From NCBI RefSeq assembly GCF_002885955.2, contig NZ_POQS01000001.1, forward strand, positions 270,595-334,594: a stretch of 64,000 nucleotides of DNA, given 5' to 3'. This document shows, one piece after another, positions 41,124-50,186 of the stretch. This DNA comes from Achromobacter pulmonis. GTDB taxonomy: Bacteria > Pseudomonadota > Gammaproteobacteria > Burkholderiales > Burkholderiaceae_B. Position 1 is the first letter of the stretch; every line of letters begins with the position of its first letter. The notes beneath the pieces are model-generated. The model was not told the origin of the DNA. It did no database searches and saw only the letters and a program-made list of their open reading frames with translations. Both the position numbers and the translations under genes were made by a program.

Positions 41124-41198
41124 GGACAGGCGGAAACCGGATTTCAGGGTGAGCCTCTTTCTTGTGACGCCGCCGCGAACCGAGGCGGTCTGATTTTT

Positions 41199-41223
41199 AT
41201 TGAGAATAATTCCGATTCTAAAC
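41199..41223. promoter_or_regulatory. Putative Fur box upstream of the PepSY-TM/DUF3325 operon
   Basis: The AT-rich stretch ATTGAGAATAATTCC followed by GATTCTAAA resembles the TGAGAAT-type Fur site also seen before bfeA. It is about 80 bp from the PepSY gene start and lies in the 271-bp gap shared with the divergent ferritin-like gene. The remaining 170 bases of the gap towards 41395 show no convincing feature. Assigned by eye. Confidence 0.5.
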
Positions 41224-41394
41224 TAAATGGGGCCAGTGTTGTCCGGTCCGGGGCTTTGTATTTTCTGCACCCGGTGCGCGCAGGCGCGGCGTGCGGGGCG
41301 GCGCGGGAACGCCGGTTGCTGGGGTCGCGCAGGTCGCCAGGCCGCCGGTACGCGGCGGCGGTGGCGCGACACCACACAGACAGAGGAGCGTCCA

Positions 41395-42003
41395 ATGAAA
41401 CGCAAAGCCGGAAATGCCGCGCAGATCGAGGAACTGCTGTATCAGGCCCTGGAAACCGAGATCGGGGGATTGAAAATCTACGAGACCGCCGTGACCTGCG
41501 CCGTCAATGAAGACCTGAAGCAGGAATGGCAGGACTATCTGGAAGAAACGCGCACCCATCGCCGCGTGCTGCTGACCGTGTTCGAGCAGCTGGGGCTGGA
41601 CCCCGAGCGCGAGTCGCCGGGCCGCGAGGTCGTGCGCCATATCGGCGAGTCGCTGGTGAAGGCCATGAAGATGGCGATCGCCGCTGGCGACGCCGACGCC
41701 GCGCAGCTGGTCGCGACCGAATGCGTGGTGCTGGCCGAGACCAAGGACCACGCCAACTGGACGCTGATCGGCGTGATCGCCGAGCAGCACGGCGGCACCG
41801 AGGGCAAGGTGCTCAAACAGGCCTATGACGCGGTGGTCACCGACGAGGAACACCATCTCTATCACACCAAGGGCTGGTCGCGGGAGCTGTGGATCGAAGC
41901 CCTGGGCTATCCCGCCGTGCTGCCGCCGCCCGAAGAGGTCAAACAGGTGGAGTCCGCGATCGGCGCATCCCGCGCCGAGCAGTCCCGCGCCAAGATGCTT
42001 TAG
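41395..42003 (+). CDS. Ferritin-like-domain protein preceding catalase
   Basis: A 202-residue, mostly helical protein with the spacing of a ferritin-like four-helix bundle. Glutamates and histidines lie in ALETEIGGLKIYE (helix 1), YLEETRTHRRVL (helix 2), ATECVVLAETKDHANW (helix 3) and VVTDEEHHLYHTKGW (helix 4), giving E and ExxH-type di-iron ligand candidates. I cannot name a family more precisely. GAGGAG precedes the ATG at 41395. It is ten bases upstream of the large catalase gene and surely co-transcribed. A di-iron protein paired with catalase suggests combined iron storage and peroxide defence (inference). Confidence 0.72.
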   Translation: MKRKAGNAAQIEELLYQALETEIGGLKIYETAVTCAVNEDLKQEWQDYLEETRTHRRVLLTVFEQLGLDPERESPGREVVRHIGESLVKAMKMAIAAGDADAAQLVATECVVLAETKDHANWTLIGVIAEQHGGTEGKVLKQAYDAVVTDEEHHLYHTKGWSRELWIEALGYPAVLPPPEEVKQVESAIGASRAEQSRAKML

Positions 42004-42013
42004 GAGAACCGCC

Positions 42014-44407
42014 ATGCCAGGGAAGAAACCAGCCAAGGCGGGCGCCGCGCCGGCCGTCGATAGCGCCTACCAGAACACCGACAGCGGCCCCGGCGCCGCG
42101 CCCGAGGGCGGCGCGCGCGGCCGGGCGCGCAGTCCGGCGGCCAGGCGGGCCGCGGCCGTGGACGCCGCCGCATCCGCGCTGGACCACAACGCCGGCAAGG
42201 CCGCCGAGTATGGCGAGGAAGGCGCGCGCTGCCCGTATACGGGCGCCATCGTGTCCGCGACGGACCCGGCGGCGGGCGCCAGCTCCCTGTCCGAAAGCGC
42301 GGACTCGCCCAAGACCGGCGGGCCGGCCGCGCCCGGCGTCAACGCCGCCGACGGCCGGCTGGCGCGCGTGCGCGCCGACCCCACGGGCCAGCCGCTGACC
42401 ACCAACCAGGGCGTGCGCGTCAGCGACAACCAGCATTCGCTCAAGGCGGGGCTGCGCGGACCGGCGCTGCTCAAGGATTTCATCCTGCGCGAGAAGATCA
42501 CGCACTTCGACCATGAGCGCATCCCCGAGCGCATCGTGCACGCGCGCGGCTCGGCGGCGCACGGCTACTTCGTCTGCGAGCGCGCCCTGACCGACCTGAC
42601 CGCGGCCGCGCCGTTCGCCGAGGTCGGCAAGCGCACGCCGGTATTCGTGCGCTTCTCGACCGTGGCCGGCGAGCGCGGCTCCAAGGACACCGCGCGCGAT
42701 GTGCGCGGCTTCGCGGTCAAGTTCTACACCGACGAAGGCAACTGGGACCTGGTGGGCAACAACATGCCGGTGTTTTTCATCCAGGACGCGATGAAATTCC
42801 CGGACCTGGTGCACGCGGTCAAGCCCGAACCGCACCACGGCATGCCGCAGGCCGCGTCCGCGCACGACACGTTCTGGGACTTCGTGTCGCTGATGCCGGA
42901 ATCCACCCACATGCTGATGTGGCTGATGTCGGACCGCGCGATCCCGCGCAGCTTTCGCATGATGCAGGGCTTTGGCGTGCACACCTTCCGCTTCGTCAAC
43001 GCCGACGGCGAGTCGCGGCTGGTCAAGTTCCACTGGAACCCCTTGCTGGGCACGCATTCGCAGGTCTGGGACGAGGCCGTCAAGACGGCCGGCGCCGACC
43101 CCGATTTCCACCGGCGCGACTTGTGGGAGGCCATCGATTCCGGCACCCCCCCGCAATGGGAGCTGGGCGTGCAGGTCTTTACCGAGGAAGAGGCCGAACG
43201 CTTCAGCTTCGACGTGCTGGACGCCACCAAGATCGTGCCCGAGGAACTGGTGCCGGTGGTGCCGGTGGGCCGGCTGGTGCTGGACCGCAATCCCGACAAC
43301 TTCTTCGCCGAAACCGAGCAGGTGGCTTTCTGCGCGGCGCACGTGGTGCCGGGCCTGGACTTCACCAACGATCCCTTGCTGGCCGGACGCATCCATTCCT
43401 ATGTGGACACGCAGATTTCGCGGCTGGGCGGCCCCAATTTCCACGAGATCCCGATCAACGCGCCGCTGGCGCCGGTGCAGAACAACCAGCGCGACGGCAT
43501 GCACCGCCAGGCCATCCACCGGGGGCGGGCGGCCTACGAGCCCAATTCGCTGGGCGGCGGCTGTCCGTTCCAGGCCGGCATGGACGGTTTCGTGTCCTTT
43601 CCCGAGCCGGTGGCGGGCGACGAGCTGCGCGGCCATCCCGAGAAATTCGCCGAGCACTACAACCAGGCCACGCTCTTCTACCTGAGCCAGACCGAATGGG
43701 AGCGCCGCCACATCGCCAGCGCGTTCGCGTTCGAACTGAGCAAGGTCACGGTGCCGGCCGTGCGCCGGCGCATGGTGGCGTCCCTGCGCAACGTGTCCGA
43801 CGAGCTGGCCGGCTCGGTGGCGCAGCGCCTGGGCATGGCCTTGCCCGATCCGCTGCCGCGCGCCTGCGAACCGCCGGCGCCCGAGGTCGAGGTCTCGCCC
43901 GCGCTGTCGCTGACCGCGCGGCCCGGAGACGGCGGCGCGGCCACGCGCAAGGTCGCGATCCTGGTGGCCGAAGGCGTGGACGCCCGCGCCGTGCGCGCCT
44001 TGGCCGACGCGCTGATCGCCGCCGGCGTGGTGGTGCGGCTGGTCGGCCAGCGTATCGGGCCGCTATCGGGCGAGGGCGAAGTGCTGGACGCCGACGCATC
44101 GCTCGACAACCAGCCCTCGGTGCTGTTCGACGGCGCCATCGCGCCCGGCGGCGCGGCGGCGGCGGAGCGTCTGCACGCCGACGGACGGGCGCTGGAATTC
44201 CTGCGCGACGCCTATCGCCACGGCAAGACGCTGATGGGGCTGGCCGAAGGCAAGCAGCTATTCGTTGCGGCGGGCATCGAGCCGGACGAAGCCGACGGCG
44301 GCCTGCTGCTGGTCGACGGCGAGCCGGGCAACAGCGCGCCGCTGTTTCTGGAGGCCCTGGGCCGCCATCGCCATCCCGAACGGGAGACCGATCCGCCCGT
44401 CGTCTAG
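42014..44407 (+). CDS. katE: Large-subunit catalase, HPII/KatE type
   Basis: A 797-residue monofunctional catalase (2 H2O2 to O2 and water). Residues about 1-115 are a low-complexity, Ala/Gly-rich extension with GARCPYTGA. The catalase core follows: active-site His in [24 protein letters not shown]-type region [16 protein letters not shown], and the haem-ligand tyrosine in [14 protein letters not shown]-terminal flavodoxin/DJ-1-like domain (about 645-797, [21 protein letters not shown]) marks the large-subunit clade. AGGAGA precedes the ATG. It follows the ferritin-like gene by ten bases. Its long N-terminal arm probably wraps neighbouring subunits of the tetramer, as in HPII. Confidence 0.93.
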   Translation: MPGKKPAKAGAAPAVDSAYQNTDSGPGAAPEGGARGRARSPAARRAAAVDAAASALDHNAGKAAEYGEEGARCPYTGAIVSATDPAAGASSLSESADSPKTGGPAAPGVNAADGRLARVRADPTGQPLTTNQGVRVSDNQHSLKAGLRGPALLKDFILREKITHFDHERIPERIVHARGSAAHGYFVCERALTDLTAAAPFAEVGKRTPVFVRFSTVAGERGSKDTARDVRGFAVKFYTDEGNWDLVGNNMPVFFIQDAMKFPDLVHAVKPEPHHGMPQAASAHDTFWDFVSLMPESTHMLMWLMSDRAIPRSFRMMQGFGVHTFRFVNADGESRLVKFHWNPLLGTHSQVWDEAVKTAGADPDFHRRDLWEAIDSGTPPQWELGVQVFTEEEAERFSFDVLDATKIVPEELVPVVPVGRLVLDRNPDNFFAETEQVAFCAAHVVPGLDFTNDPLLAGRIHSYVDTQISRLGGPNFHEIPINAPLAPVQNNQRDGMHRQAIHRGRAAYEPNSLGGGCPFQAGMDGFVSFPEPVAGDELRGHPEKFAEHYNQATLFYLSQTEWERRHIASAFAFELSKVTVPAVRRRMVASLRNVSDELAGSVAQRLGMALPDPLPRACEPPAPEVEVSPALSLTARPGDGGAATRKVAILVAEGVDARAVRALADALIAAGVVVRLVGQRIGPLSGEGEVLDADASLDNQPSVLFDGAIAPGGAAAAERLHADGRALEFLRDAYRHGKTLMGLAEGKQLFVAAGIEPDEADGGLLLVDGEPGNSAPLFLEALGRHRHPERETDPPVV

Positions 44408-44444
44408 CCCCGTTGCGTCCGGGATCATCGTCCATCGGCGGAGC

Positions 44445-44473
44445 TTGACAACGCACGCGCGCCTGCCAATACT
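44445..44473 (+). promoter_or_regulatory. Sigma-70 promoter for the SYLF-domain gene
   Basis: TTGACA at 44445-44450, 17-bp spacer, AATACT at 44468-44473: a near-consensus housekeeping promoter, unusually clear for this GC-rich window. A small dyad CTTGC-TCGG-GCAAG (44472-44485) overlaps the expected start. Confidence 0.7.
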
Positions 44474-44533
44474 TGCTCGGGCAAGTCGGGGCGAGCGCGC
44501 GTGGCGCTTGCCGTCTTCATTCCAGGAGGCTGT

Positions 44534-45112
44534 ATGCGTCGCGTATCCGTTTTGCCTGTCAAGTTTCACGGTTGGCTGTGGGCCAGCCTTTTTTTATGGG
44601 TGGCCGGTTTCTGTATGGCGACCCAGGCCCGCGCCGAGTCGGCCGCCGACATCAGCCGCGATGCGCGGGCGGCGCTGGAACGGCTGTACCAGCAGGAGCC
44701 CAAGACCCGGGTGCTGGGCGAGAAGGCGGTCGCCGTGCTGGTGTTTCCCAGCATTCTCAAGGGCGGACTGCTGGTCGGCGCCGAGAGCGGCGACGGCGCC
44801 CTGATCCGCCACGGCAAGGTCCAGGCCTACTACAACATCACCGCGGTGTCCTTCGGCCTGCAGGCCGGCGCGCAGAAGTTCGGCTACGCGCTCTTCTTCA
44901 TGAACGAGGCGGCGCTGAAGTTCCTGGATCAGAGCGACGGCTGGTCGCTGGGTTCCGGACCCACGCTGGTCATGGTGGACGAAAGCTACGCGGCCAGCAT
45001 CACCACCACCACCCTGACCCAGGACGTGTACGCCGTGCCCTTCGGCGGACAGGGGTTGATGGCCGGGGTGGGGCTGCAAGGGTCCAAGATCACCTCGTTG
45101 AACCTCAATTGA
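44534..45112 (+). CDS. SYLF/Ysc84-domain lipid-binding protein
   Basis: A 192-residue exported protein. The signal peptide covers residues 1 to about 36 (FHGWLWASLFLWVAGFCMATQARA). The rest is a SYLF (Ysc84) domain: ALERLYQQEPKTRVLGEKAVAVLVFPSILKGGLLVGAESGDGALI, YYNITAVSFGLQAGAQKFGYALFFMNEAAL and GWSLGSGPTLVMVD. SYLF domains bind phosphoinositides in eukaryotes; bacterial members are periplasmic and of unknown role, perhaps in lipid binding or stress. AGGAGG stands just before the ATG at 44534, and the strong promoter at 44445 is its own. Confidence 0.85.
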   Translation: MRRVSVLPVKFHGWLWASLFLWVAGFCMATQARAESAADISRDARAALERLYQQEPKTRVLGEKAVAVLVFPSILKGGLLVGAESGDGALIRHGKVQAYYNITAVSFGLQAGAQKFGYALFFMNEAALKFLDQSDGWSLGSGPTLVMVDESYAASITTTTLTQDVYAVPFGGQGLMAGVGLQGSKITSLNLN

Positions 45113-45261
45113 GCGTTGGCGGCTCGGCGATGCCGGGCCGCGCTGTCATCGCGCGGATTGGTCAGCAAGAGCGTAGGCGCCTGGGTCGGCGCGGCCGCGC
45201 TTAAAATGCGCCTGTCGATGCGCGGCCCGTCGCCGCGCCACGCTGATGAAAGGCTCCCGCC

Positions 45262-46005
45262 ATGCAACAAAATCCGCCCGCCGCGCCGCAGCCGCGCCAG
45301 AACTTCGAAGCCCTTAGGCACGATTTGCAAGAGGCGCAGGCCCGGCTGTCCCGGTGGGGGCAGGTCGCGCAGGACTATGCGCAGCGGTACGCCGACGAGC
45401 TGGCGCCGCTGGAAACCATGGAAGTCGAATTGAAGGCCAGACTGGTCCTGTGTTTCGACCACGCCTGCAAACAGAAGGAACTCAGCAAGGGGCAGCGCCA
45501 GCTGGCCTCCGAAATCGCGGCGCAGCTTGCTGACGAAACCTTGTGTTCGCTGGAGCTGGACGGCACGCCCGGGGAATGCGACCTCGCGAAGCTGAAGGCC
45601 GTGTACCGCAAGCACGCGGGCAGCGATTTCGATGCGGACTATGCCGATGAGCGCGGCGCCGCAGACGCGCTGGCCGAGGAGCCGCCCGCCGCCTTGCCGC
45701 CGGCGGATGCGCCGGCCTTGCCGGAAGAGGCCGGGGCGCTGGAGGCGCGGCTGGCCGAGGTGCGGGCGGCGGTGGCCGGCGCCGAACGCGCGTTCAAGGC
45801 GCGCTACCGCTTCGACCCGGAACAGTCGATAGATCCGGCCGATCTGATGGAGGACCTGGAAGCCGAGATCGCCGACGTGCGCGAATATATCGGCGAGCTG
45901 GAATTCGAACTGGCGCAGTTCGTGGACATGCAGCAAGTCAAGGCCTGGCTCGATGCCATGAAACAGCAGATGGCGGCGCAGCGGCGTCGCGAAGCGCGCC
46001 GCTGA
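45262..46005 (+). CDS. Hypothetical helical protein
   Basis: A 247-residue, highly charged helical protein without signal peptide or membrane segment. Residues 10-60 and 150-245 look coiled-coil-like (LQEAQARLSRWGQVAQDYAQRY; EDLEAEIADVREYIGELEFELAQF), separated by a Pro/Ala-rich linker near 130-148. The central LKAVYRKHAGSDFDADYADE resembles a segment seen in some proteobacterial proteins annotated as DnaJ-related, but no J domain is present. I do not recognise a function. The 149-bp gap before it holds nothing clear. It is convergent with nnrS, ending 16 bases from it. Confidence 0.65.
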   Translation: MQQNPPAAPQPRQNFEALRHDLQEAQARLSRWGQVAQDYAQRYADELAPLETMEVELKARLVLCFDHACKQKELSKGQRQLASEIAAQLADETLCSLELDGTPGECDLAKLKAVYRKHAGSDFDADYADERGAADALAEEPPAALPPADAPALPEEAGALEARLAEVRAAVAGAERAFKARYRFDPEQSIDPADLMEDLEAEIADVREYIGELEFELAQFVDMQQVKAWLDAMKQQMAAQRRREARR

Positions 46006-46021
46006 ACGCATTGCGCGCGAT

Positions 46022-47272
46022 TCAGGCGGCCGGGCGTCCGGGAGCCGGCGCGACGCGCATGACCGGCGCGGCGGTTTTGCCGGCGTCGGCGCGCGGCCGG
46101 ATCATCATGGGGAAGAAGCGCCACAGGTACAGCGCGAAGCCCAGCGCCCACGCCGTGGCCGAGGCGTGCAGCAGGCCCAGCGCGGCCGCGGTGGGCAGCA
46201 GGGCGGCCAGGCGCAGCAGCGCGGCCAGTATCACCAGCACGTAACTGGCGACCATGCTGCGGTCGGCGCGCAGCGGCCGGCCCAGGTGGCCCAGCGCGGT
46301 GCGCGTGGCCATGCCGATGATCAGCACCGAAAACCCGGCCACGCCGACCACGTGCGCGGGCCAGGCGGTGCGCAGCACGAAGCCGGCCAGTTGCGCCGCG
46401 CCGACCAGCAGGCCCACGCCCAGTCCGAAATAGCCCGCGTACAGAATCCACAGCAGCGGCACGCGGCGCGCGGCCCAGGGCTTCCAGGAGATCCATTGCA
46501 CCAGCGCGATCAGCCCGGTCGCGGCCAGCGCCACGGCCGCGATCTGCGGACGTCCGGCCAGCAGGCAGGCGATGGCGACCACGCCCGTGCCCAGCTGCCA
46601 GTGGCCGCTGCGGGTATGCGGTGGAATGTCCAGGCCGGCCACGGCGCGCTTGGCGAAAAAGGGCAGGATGCGGCGCGCGATCAGCAGGGTCAGCACGGCC
46701 ATGCAGAGCAGGCCGGCGTTGAAGTAGCGCATCAGCGCGAAGTAGTCGCCCTGGACCGTGGCCCACAGGTACAGCGCGTTGGTCAGGGCCAGCGCCACCA
46801 GCAGCAGCGGTATGCCGTAGTTGCGCCGGTTGCGCGTGATGGCCACGGCGCGTCCCAGCGCGGCCGCGCCCCACAGGAAGAACAGCAGATCGGCCAGCGC
46901 GGCGATGAGAAACGCGGGCCGGCCCGGCGCCAGGTAGCCCGCGCGCGCCACGATCCATAGCACGCACAGCGCCGCCAGGGCATTGCCGCGCAGCGGATTC
47001 CTGCCGGTCCAGTTGCCGCCGGCGGTCAGCAGAAAGCCCACGGCGATGGTGGCGACGAAGCCCCACAGCATTTCGTGCGCATGCCAGGGCATGCCGCCCA
47101 GCACGCCGTTGAGCAGGGACGGGGCATGCACCCACAGCAGCACCGAGGCCAGCGCCCAGAAGCAGCCCGCCAGATACAGCGGGCGGAAACCCATTTCGGT
47201 GAAGGCGCGCCATTGCGGGCGCGCGCGGCGCGAGTCCTGGTCGGGTTCGTCGATGGTCAGCAGCGTGCTCAT
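46022..47272 (-). CDS. nnrS: NnrS-family membrane haem/copper protein
   Basis: A 416-residue inner-membrane protein with about twelve helices, matching NnrS. The N-terminal FTEMGFRPLYLAGCFWALASVLLWV and the GMPWHAHEMLWGFVATIAVGFLLTA block (with the conserved His pair) are diagnostic, as are the later FFAKRAVAGLD and HVVGVAGFSVLIIGMATRTALGHLGRPL. NnrS protects cells from nitric oxide by preventing toxic dinitrosyl-iron accumulation, and its gene is induced by NO. A near-consensus NsrR box sits 18 bp upstream. It is divergent from narK1, placing nitrosative-stress defence beside nitrate respiration. Confidence 0.9.
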   Translation of the reverse strand: MSTLLTIDEPDQDSRRARPQWRAFTEMGFRPLYLAGCFWALASVLLWVHAPSLLNGVLGGMPWHAHEMLWGFVATIAVGFLLTAGGNWTGRNPLRGNALAALCVLWIVARAGYLAPGRPAFLIAALADLLFFLWGAAALGRAVAITRNRRNYGIPLLLVALALTNALYLWATVQGDYFALMRYFNAGLLCMAVLTLLIARRILPFFAKRAVAGLDIPPHTRSGHWQLGTGVVAIACLLAGRPQIAAVALAATGLIALVQWISWKPWAARRVPLLWILYAGYFGLGVGLLVGAAQLAGFVLRTAWPAHVVGVAGFSVLIIGMATRTALGHLGRPLRADRSMVASYVLVILAALLRLAALLPTAAALGLLHASATAWALGFALYLWRFFPMMIRPRADAGKTAAPVMRVAPAPGRPAA

Positions 47273-47289
47273 GGGGGCCTGCGTTTTTA

Positions 47290-47312
47290 AAGGTGTATTT
47301 CAAATGCATATT
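47290..47312. promoter_or_regulatory. NsrR box upstream of nnrS
   Basis: AAGGTGTATTT, a central C, then AAATGCATATT matches about 20 of 23 positions of the NsrR dyad (AAGATGCATTT-C-AAATGCATCTT). NsrR is a NO-sensing Fe-S repressor, so nnrS should be derepressed by NO. The regulator gene itself is not in this window. Confidence 0.75.
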
Positions 47313-47346
47313 AATACGCCGCACCGCGCATCGCCAGCTTGGCGAA

Positions 47347-47360
47347 TTGATCCAACGCAA
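47347..47360. promoter_or_regulatory. Weak FNR/Dnr-like site between nnrS and narK1
   Basis: TTGATCCAACGCAA keeps the TTGAT half and the terminal CAA of an FNR-family box but not the full second half. It is about 104 bp upstream of the inferred narK1 start, so it is more likely to serve nnrS, or to be chance. Confidence 0.35.
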
Positions 47361-47376
47361 GCCCGGCCGCAACGGC

Positions 47377-47451
47377 GGGGTGACTAGTCACATCGACAGG
47401 CCGCTTCTGGTCGGCTGGCGAATGGTGCGCAAGGCGCGCCGTCCTTAGGCT
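47377..47451 (+). promoter_or_regulatory. narK1 promoter with TGACTAGTCA palindrome
   Basis: GGGGTGACTAGTCA (palindrome at 47381-47390), 30 bp, AATGGT (47421-47426), 19 bp, then TAGGCT (47446-47451) as a likely -10. The same three elements with identical spacing stand before narG. AATGGT is six-sevenths of a reversed NarL heptamer (AATGGTA). The inferred start near 47458 would place the palindrome at about -72. Confidence 0.6.
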
Positions 47452-47493
47452 TGGGGCAAGTCAGATTTCTTCGTGACCAAAGCGAGAATAACC

Positions 47494-48756
47494 ATGGCAG
47501 CAACCAGTCATTCCTCGGCCGGCGCGCCGATGCGGGTCCTGATATCCAGCACGTTCGCCTTCACCATCTGCTTCGCGGTGTGGATGATCTTCGCCGTACT
47601 GGGCATACCCATCAAGACGCAGCTCGGCCTGTCCGAAACCGAATTCGGCCTGCTGGCCGCCATGCCGGTGCTGACCGGTTCGCTGGTGCGGGTGCCGCTG
47701 GGCATCTGGACCGACCGCTACGGCGGCAGGCCGGTGTTCTTCGTCCTGATGCTGGTGGCCGTGGTGCCGATCTGGCTGCTGTCCTACGCGACGCAGTACT
47801 GGCAGTTCCTGGTGCTGGCGCTGTTCGTGGGCCTGACCGGCGGCTCGTTCTCGGTGGGCACGCCCTACGTGGCGCGCTGGTTTCCGCGCAACAAGCAGGG
47901 CCTGGCGATGGGCGTGTTCGGCGCCGGCAACTCCGGCTCGGCCATCACCAAGTTCGTGGCGCCCGCGCTGATCGCGGCCACCGCCGGATCGTGGATCATC
48001 GTGCCGCAGGTCTATGCGATCGCGCTGCTGGTGACGGCGGTGCTGTTCTGGCTGTTCTCGGCCTCGGACCCGTCGCACCGGGTGACCGGCGGGGCCAGCC
48101 TGTCGGCGCAGTTCGCCATGCTCAAGGATCCGCGCGTCTGGCGCTATTGCCAGTACTACTCGGTGGTGTTCGGCGGCTACGTGGCGCTGGCGCTGTGGAT
48201 GACCAAGTACTACATCGGCGAGTACGGCTTCGACATCAAGCTGGCGGCGCTGCTGGCGGCCTGCTTTTCGCTGCCCGGCGGCGTGCTGCGCGCGGTGGGC
48301 GGCTGGATCTCGGACCGCTACGGCGCCTACAAGACCACGTGGTGGGTCATGTGGGTGTGCTGGGTCGCCTTCTTCATCCTCAGCTATCCGCAAACGCACT
48401 TTACCGTGCTGACCACCGCGGGCGCGCGCAGTTTCGATATCGCGCTCGGACCGGTCGTATTCACCATTCTGCTGTTCGTGGTCGGCATCGCCATGGCGAT
48501 CGGCAAGGCCTCGGTGTTCAAGTTCATTTCGGACGAGTTCGGCGAGAACATCGGCGCGGTTTCGGGCATCGTCGGCCTGGCCGGCGGCCTCGGCGGATTC
48601 GTGCTGCCCATCCTGTTCGGCATCCTGCTCGACTACACGGGCGTGCGCTCCAGCGCCTTCATGCTGCTGTACGGCACGGTCTGCGTCTCTCTCATCTTCA
48701 TGCACTTCAGTTTCCGGCCGGAAAGCGCGGCGCTGGCCCGGCAACACGCCACCTGA
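47494..48756 (+). CDS. narK1: NarK1-type nitrate transporter (MFS)
   Basis: A 420-residue, twelve-helix major-facilitator protein of the NarK1 (nitrate/H+ symporter) group. Diagnostic segments are PLGIWTDRYGGRPVFFVLMLV between helices 2 and 3 and the nitrate-signature regions GLTGGSFSVGTPYVARWFP (TM5) and GIVGLAGGLGGFVLPILFG (TM11). The ATG at 47494 is chosen; a GTG at 47473 is also in frame. It heads a narK1-narK2-narGHJI locus as in Pseudomonas and other denitrifiers, where NarK1 starts nitrate import and NarK2 exchanges nitrate for nitrite. Confidence 0.9.
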   Translation: MAATSHSSAGAPMRVLISSTFAFTICFAVWMIFAVLGIPIKTQLGLSETEFGLLAAMPVLTGSLVRVPLGIWTDRYGGRPVFFVLMLVAVVPIWLLSYATQYWQFLVLALFVGLTGGSFSVGTPYVARWFPRNKQGLAMGVFGAGNSGSAITKFVAPALIAATAGSWIIVPQVYAIALLVTAVLFWLFSASDPSHRVTGGASLSAQFAMLKDPRVWRYCQYYSVVFGGYVALALWMTKYYIGEYGFDIKLAALLAACFSLPGGVLRAVGGWISDRYGAYKTTWWVMWVCWVAFFILSYPQTHFTVLTTAGARSFDIALGPVVFTILLFVVGIAMAIGKASVFKFISDEFGENIGAVSGIVGLAGGLGGFVLPILFGILLDYTGVRSSAFMLLYGTVCVSLIFMHFSFRPESAALARQHAT

Positions 48757-48783
48757 TCCAACCTCAATCTGGGAGCACCTATC

Positions 48784-50169
48784 ATGTCCACTCAAGTCCT
48801 GGCGCGCTGGGAGCCGGATAATCCCGGCTTCTGGAAACAGACGGGTTCGCGCGTCGCCAACCGCAATCTCTGGATCTCCATTCCCGCCCTGATGCTGGCG
48901 TTCTGCATCTGGATGCTGTGGAGCGTGGTCGTGGTCAACCTGGACCGCGCCGGCTTCATGCTGTCGAAGAACCAGATGTTCTGGCTGACGGCGCTGCCGG
49001 CGCTGTCGGGCGCCACGCTGCGCATCTTCTATTCGTTCCTGGTGCCGGTCTTCGGCGGGCGCAAGTGGACCGCCATTTCCACCGCCTCGCTGCTGATCCC
49101 GGCGCTGGGCATGGGCTTCGCGCTGCGCGATCCCACCACGACCTATCCGACCCTGCTGATCCTGGCGCTGCTGTGCGGCCTGGGCGGCGGCAATTTCAGC
49201 TCCAGCATGGCCAACATCAGCTTCTTCTTCCCCAAGGAAAAGAAGGGCCTGGCGACGGGGCTGAACGCCGGCATCGGCAACCTGGGCGTGTCGGTGGTGC
49301 AGTTCGTGGTGCCGCTGGTGATCTCCGCCAGCGTGTTCGGCGTGCTGGGCGGCGATCCCCAGACGGTGACCCGCGACGGCGCGCAGCACAGCCTGTGGCT
49401 GCAGAACGCCGGCTTCATCTGGGTGATTCCCATCGCGCTGGCCTCCATCGCCGCCTGGTTCGGCATGAATGACATCGCCGACGCGCGCGCTTCCTTCGCG
49501 GACCAGGCCGTCATCTTCAAGCGCAAGCACAACTGGCTGATGTGCTGGCTGTACGTGGGGACGTTCGGCTCCTTCATCGGTTTTTCGGCGGGCTTCGCCA
49601 TGCTGACCAAGACCCTGTTCCCGCAGGTCGATCCCACGGCCTACGCCTTCCTGGGCCCGCTGGTCGGCTCGCTGACCCGTCCGGTCGGCGGCTGGGTCTC
49701 GGACAAGCTGGGCGGCGCGCGCGTCACGCTGTTCACTTTCGCCGCCATGATCGCGGCGGTGCTGGGCGTGGTGGCCTACCTGCCGGGCGCCTCGGGCGCG
49801 GGCGACTTCAACGGCTTCCTGGCCATGTTCATCGTGCTGTTCGCGCTGACCGGCGTGGGCAACGGTTCCACGTTCCGCATGATCCCCGCGATTTTCCTGC
49901 GCGAGCGCATCCAGGCAGCCAAGGGCAAGGACGCGGCCGCGCAGAAGCAGGCGCTGGCCGACGCCGCCAAGGAATCGGCCGCGGTGCTGGGCTTCTCGGG
50001 CGCCATCGGCGCGTACGGCGGCTTCTTCATCCCGCGCAGCTTCGGCACCTCGCTGGAGATGACCGGCAGCGTGCAGGCCGCGCTGTACTGCTTCATTGCC
50101 TTCTACGCCACTTGCATGGCGATCACGTGGTGGTACTACGGCCGCCGCGGCGCGCCGGTGCCGTGCTGA
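48784..50169 (+). CDS. narK2: NarK2-type nitrate/nitrite antiporter (MFS)
   Basis: A 461-residue MFS carrier of the NarK2/NarU group. Nitrate signatures are GLGGGNFSSSMANISFFFPKEKKG (TM5) and LGFSGAIGAYGGFFIPRSFG (TM11). The long N-terminus before TM1 (residues 1-28, WEPDNPGFWKQTGSRVANRNL) and the cytoplasmic insert rich in Lys/Ala (RIQAAKGKDAAAQKQALADAA) are typical of the group. It exports nitrite in exchange for nitrate during respiration. It begins 27 bases after narK1 with GGGAGCA as ribosome site. A separate promoter follows it for narG, so the nar operon can be read independently. Confidence 0.92.
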   Translation: MSTQVLARWEPDNPGFWKQTGSRVANRNLWISIPALMLAFCIWMLWSVVVVNLDRAGFMLSKNQMFWLTALPALSGATLRIFYSFLVPVFGGRKWTAISTASLLIPALGMGFALRDPTTTYPTLLILALLCGLGGGNFSSSMANISFFFPKEKKGLATGLNAGIGNLGVSVVQFVVPLVISASVFGVLGGDPQTVTRDGAQHSLWLQNAGFIWVIPIALASIAAWFGMNDIADARASFADQAVIFKRKHNWLMCWLYVGTFGSFIGFSAGFAMLTKTLFPQVDPTAYAFLGPLVGSLTRPVGGWVSDKLGGARVTLFTFAAMIAAVLGVVAYLPGASGAGDFNGFLAMFIVLFALTGVGNGSTFRMIPAIFLRERIQAAKGKDAAAQKQALADAAKESAAVLGFSGAIGAYGGFFIPRSFGTSLEMTGSVQAALYCFIAFYATCMAITWWYYGRRGAPVPC

Positions 50170-50186
50170 CCGGCGGGCGCTTGGCC

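Noticed and set aside
45262-46005. DnaJ-type co-chaperone
   Set aside because: No J domain or HPD motif is present; only a short segment resembles proteins so annotated, so it is left as hypothetical.
47347-47360. TTGATCCAACGCAA as the FNR box driving narK1
   Set aside because: The second half-site is poor and it lies about 104 bp upstream of the inferred start rather than at -41.5; it is listed only as a weak site.
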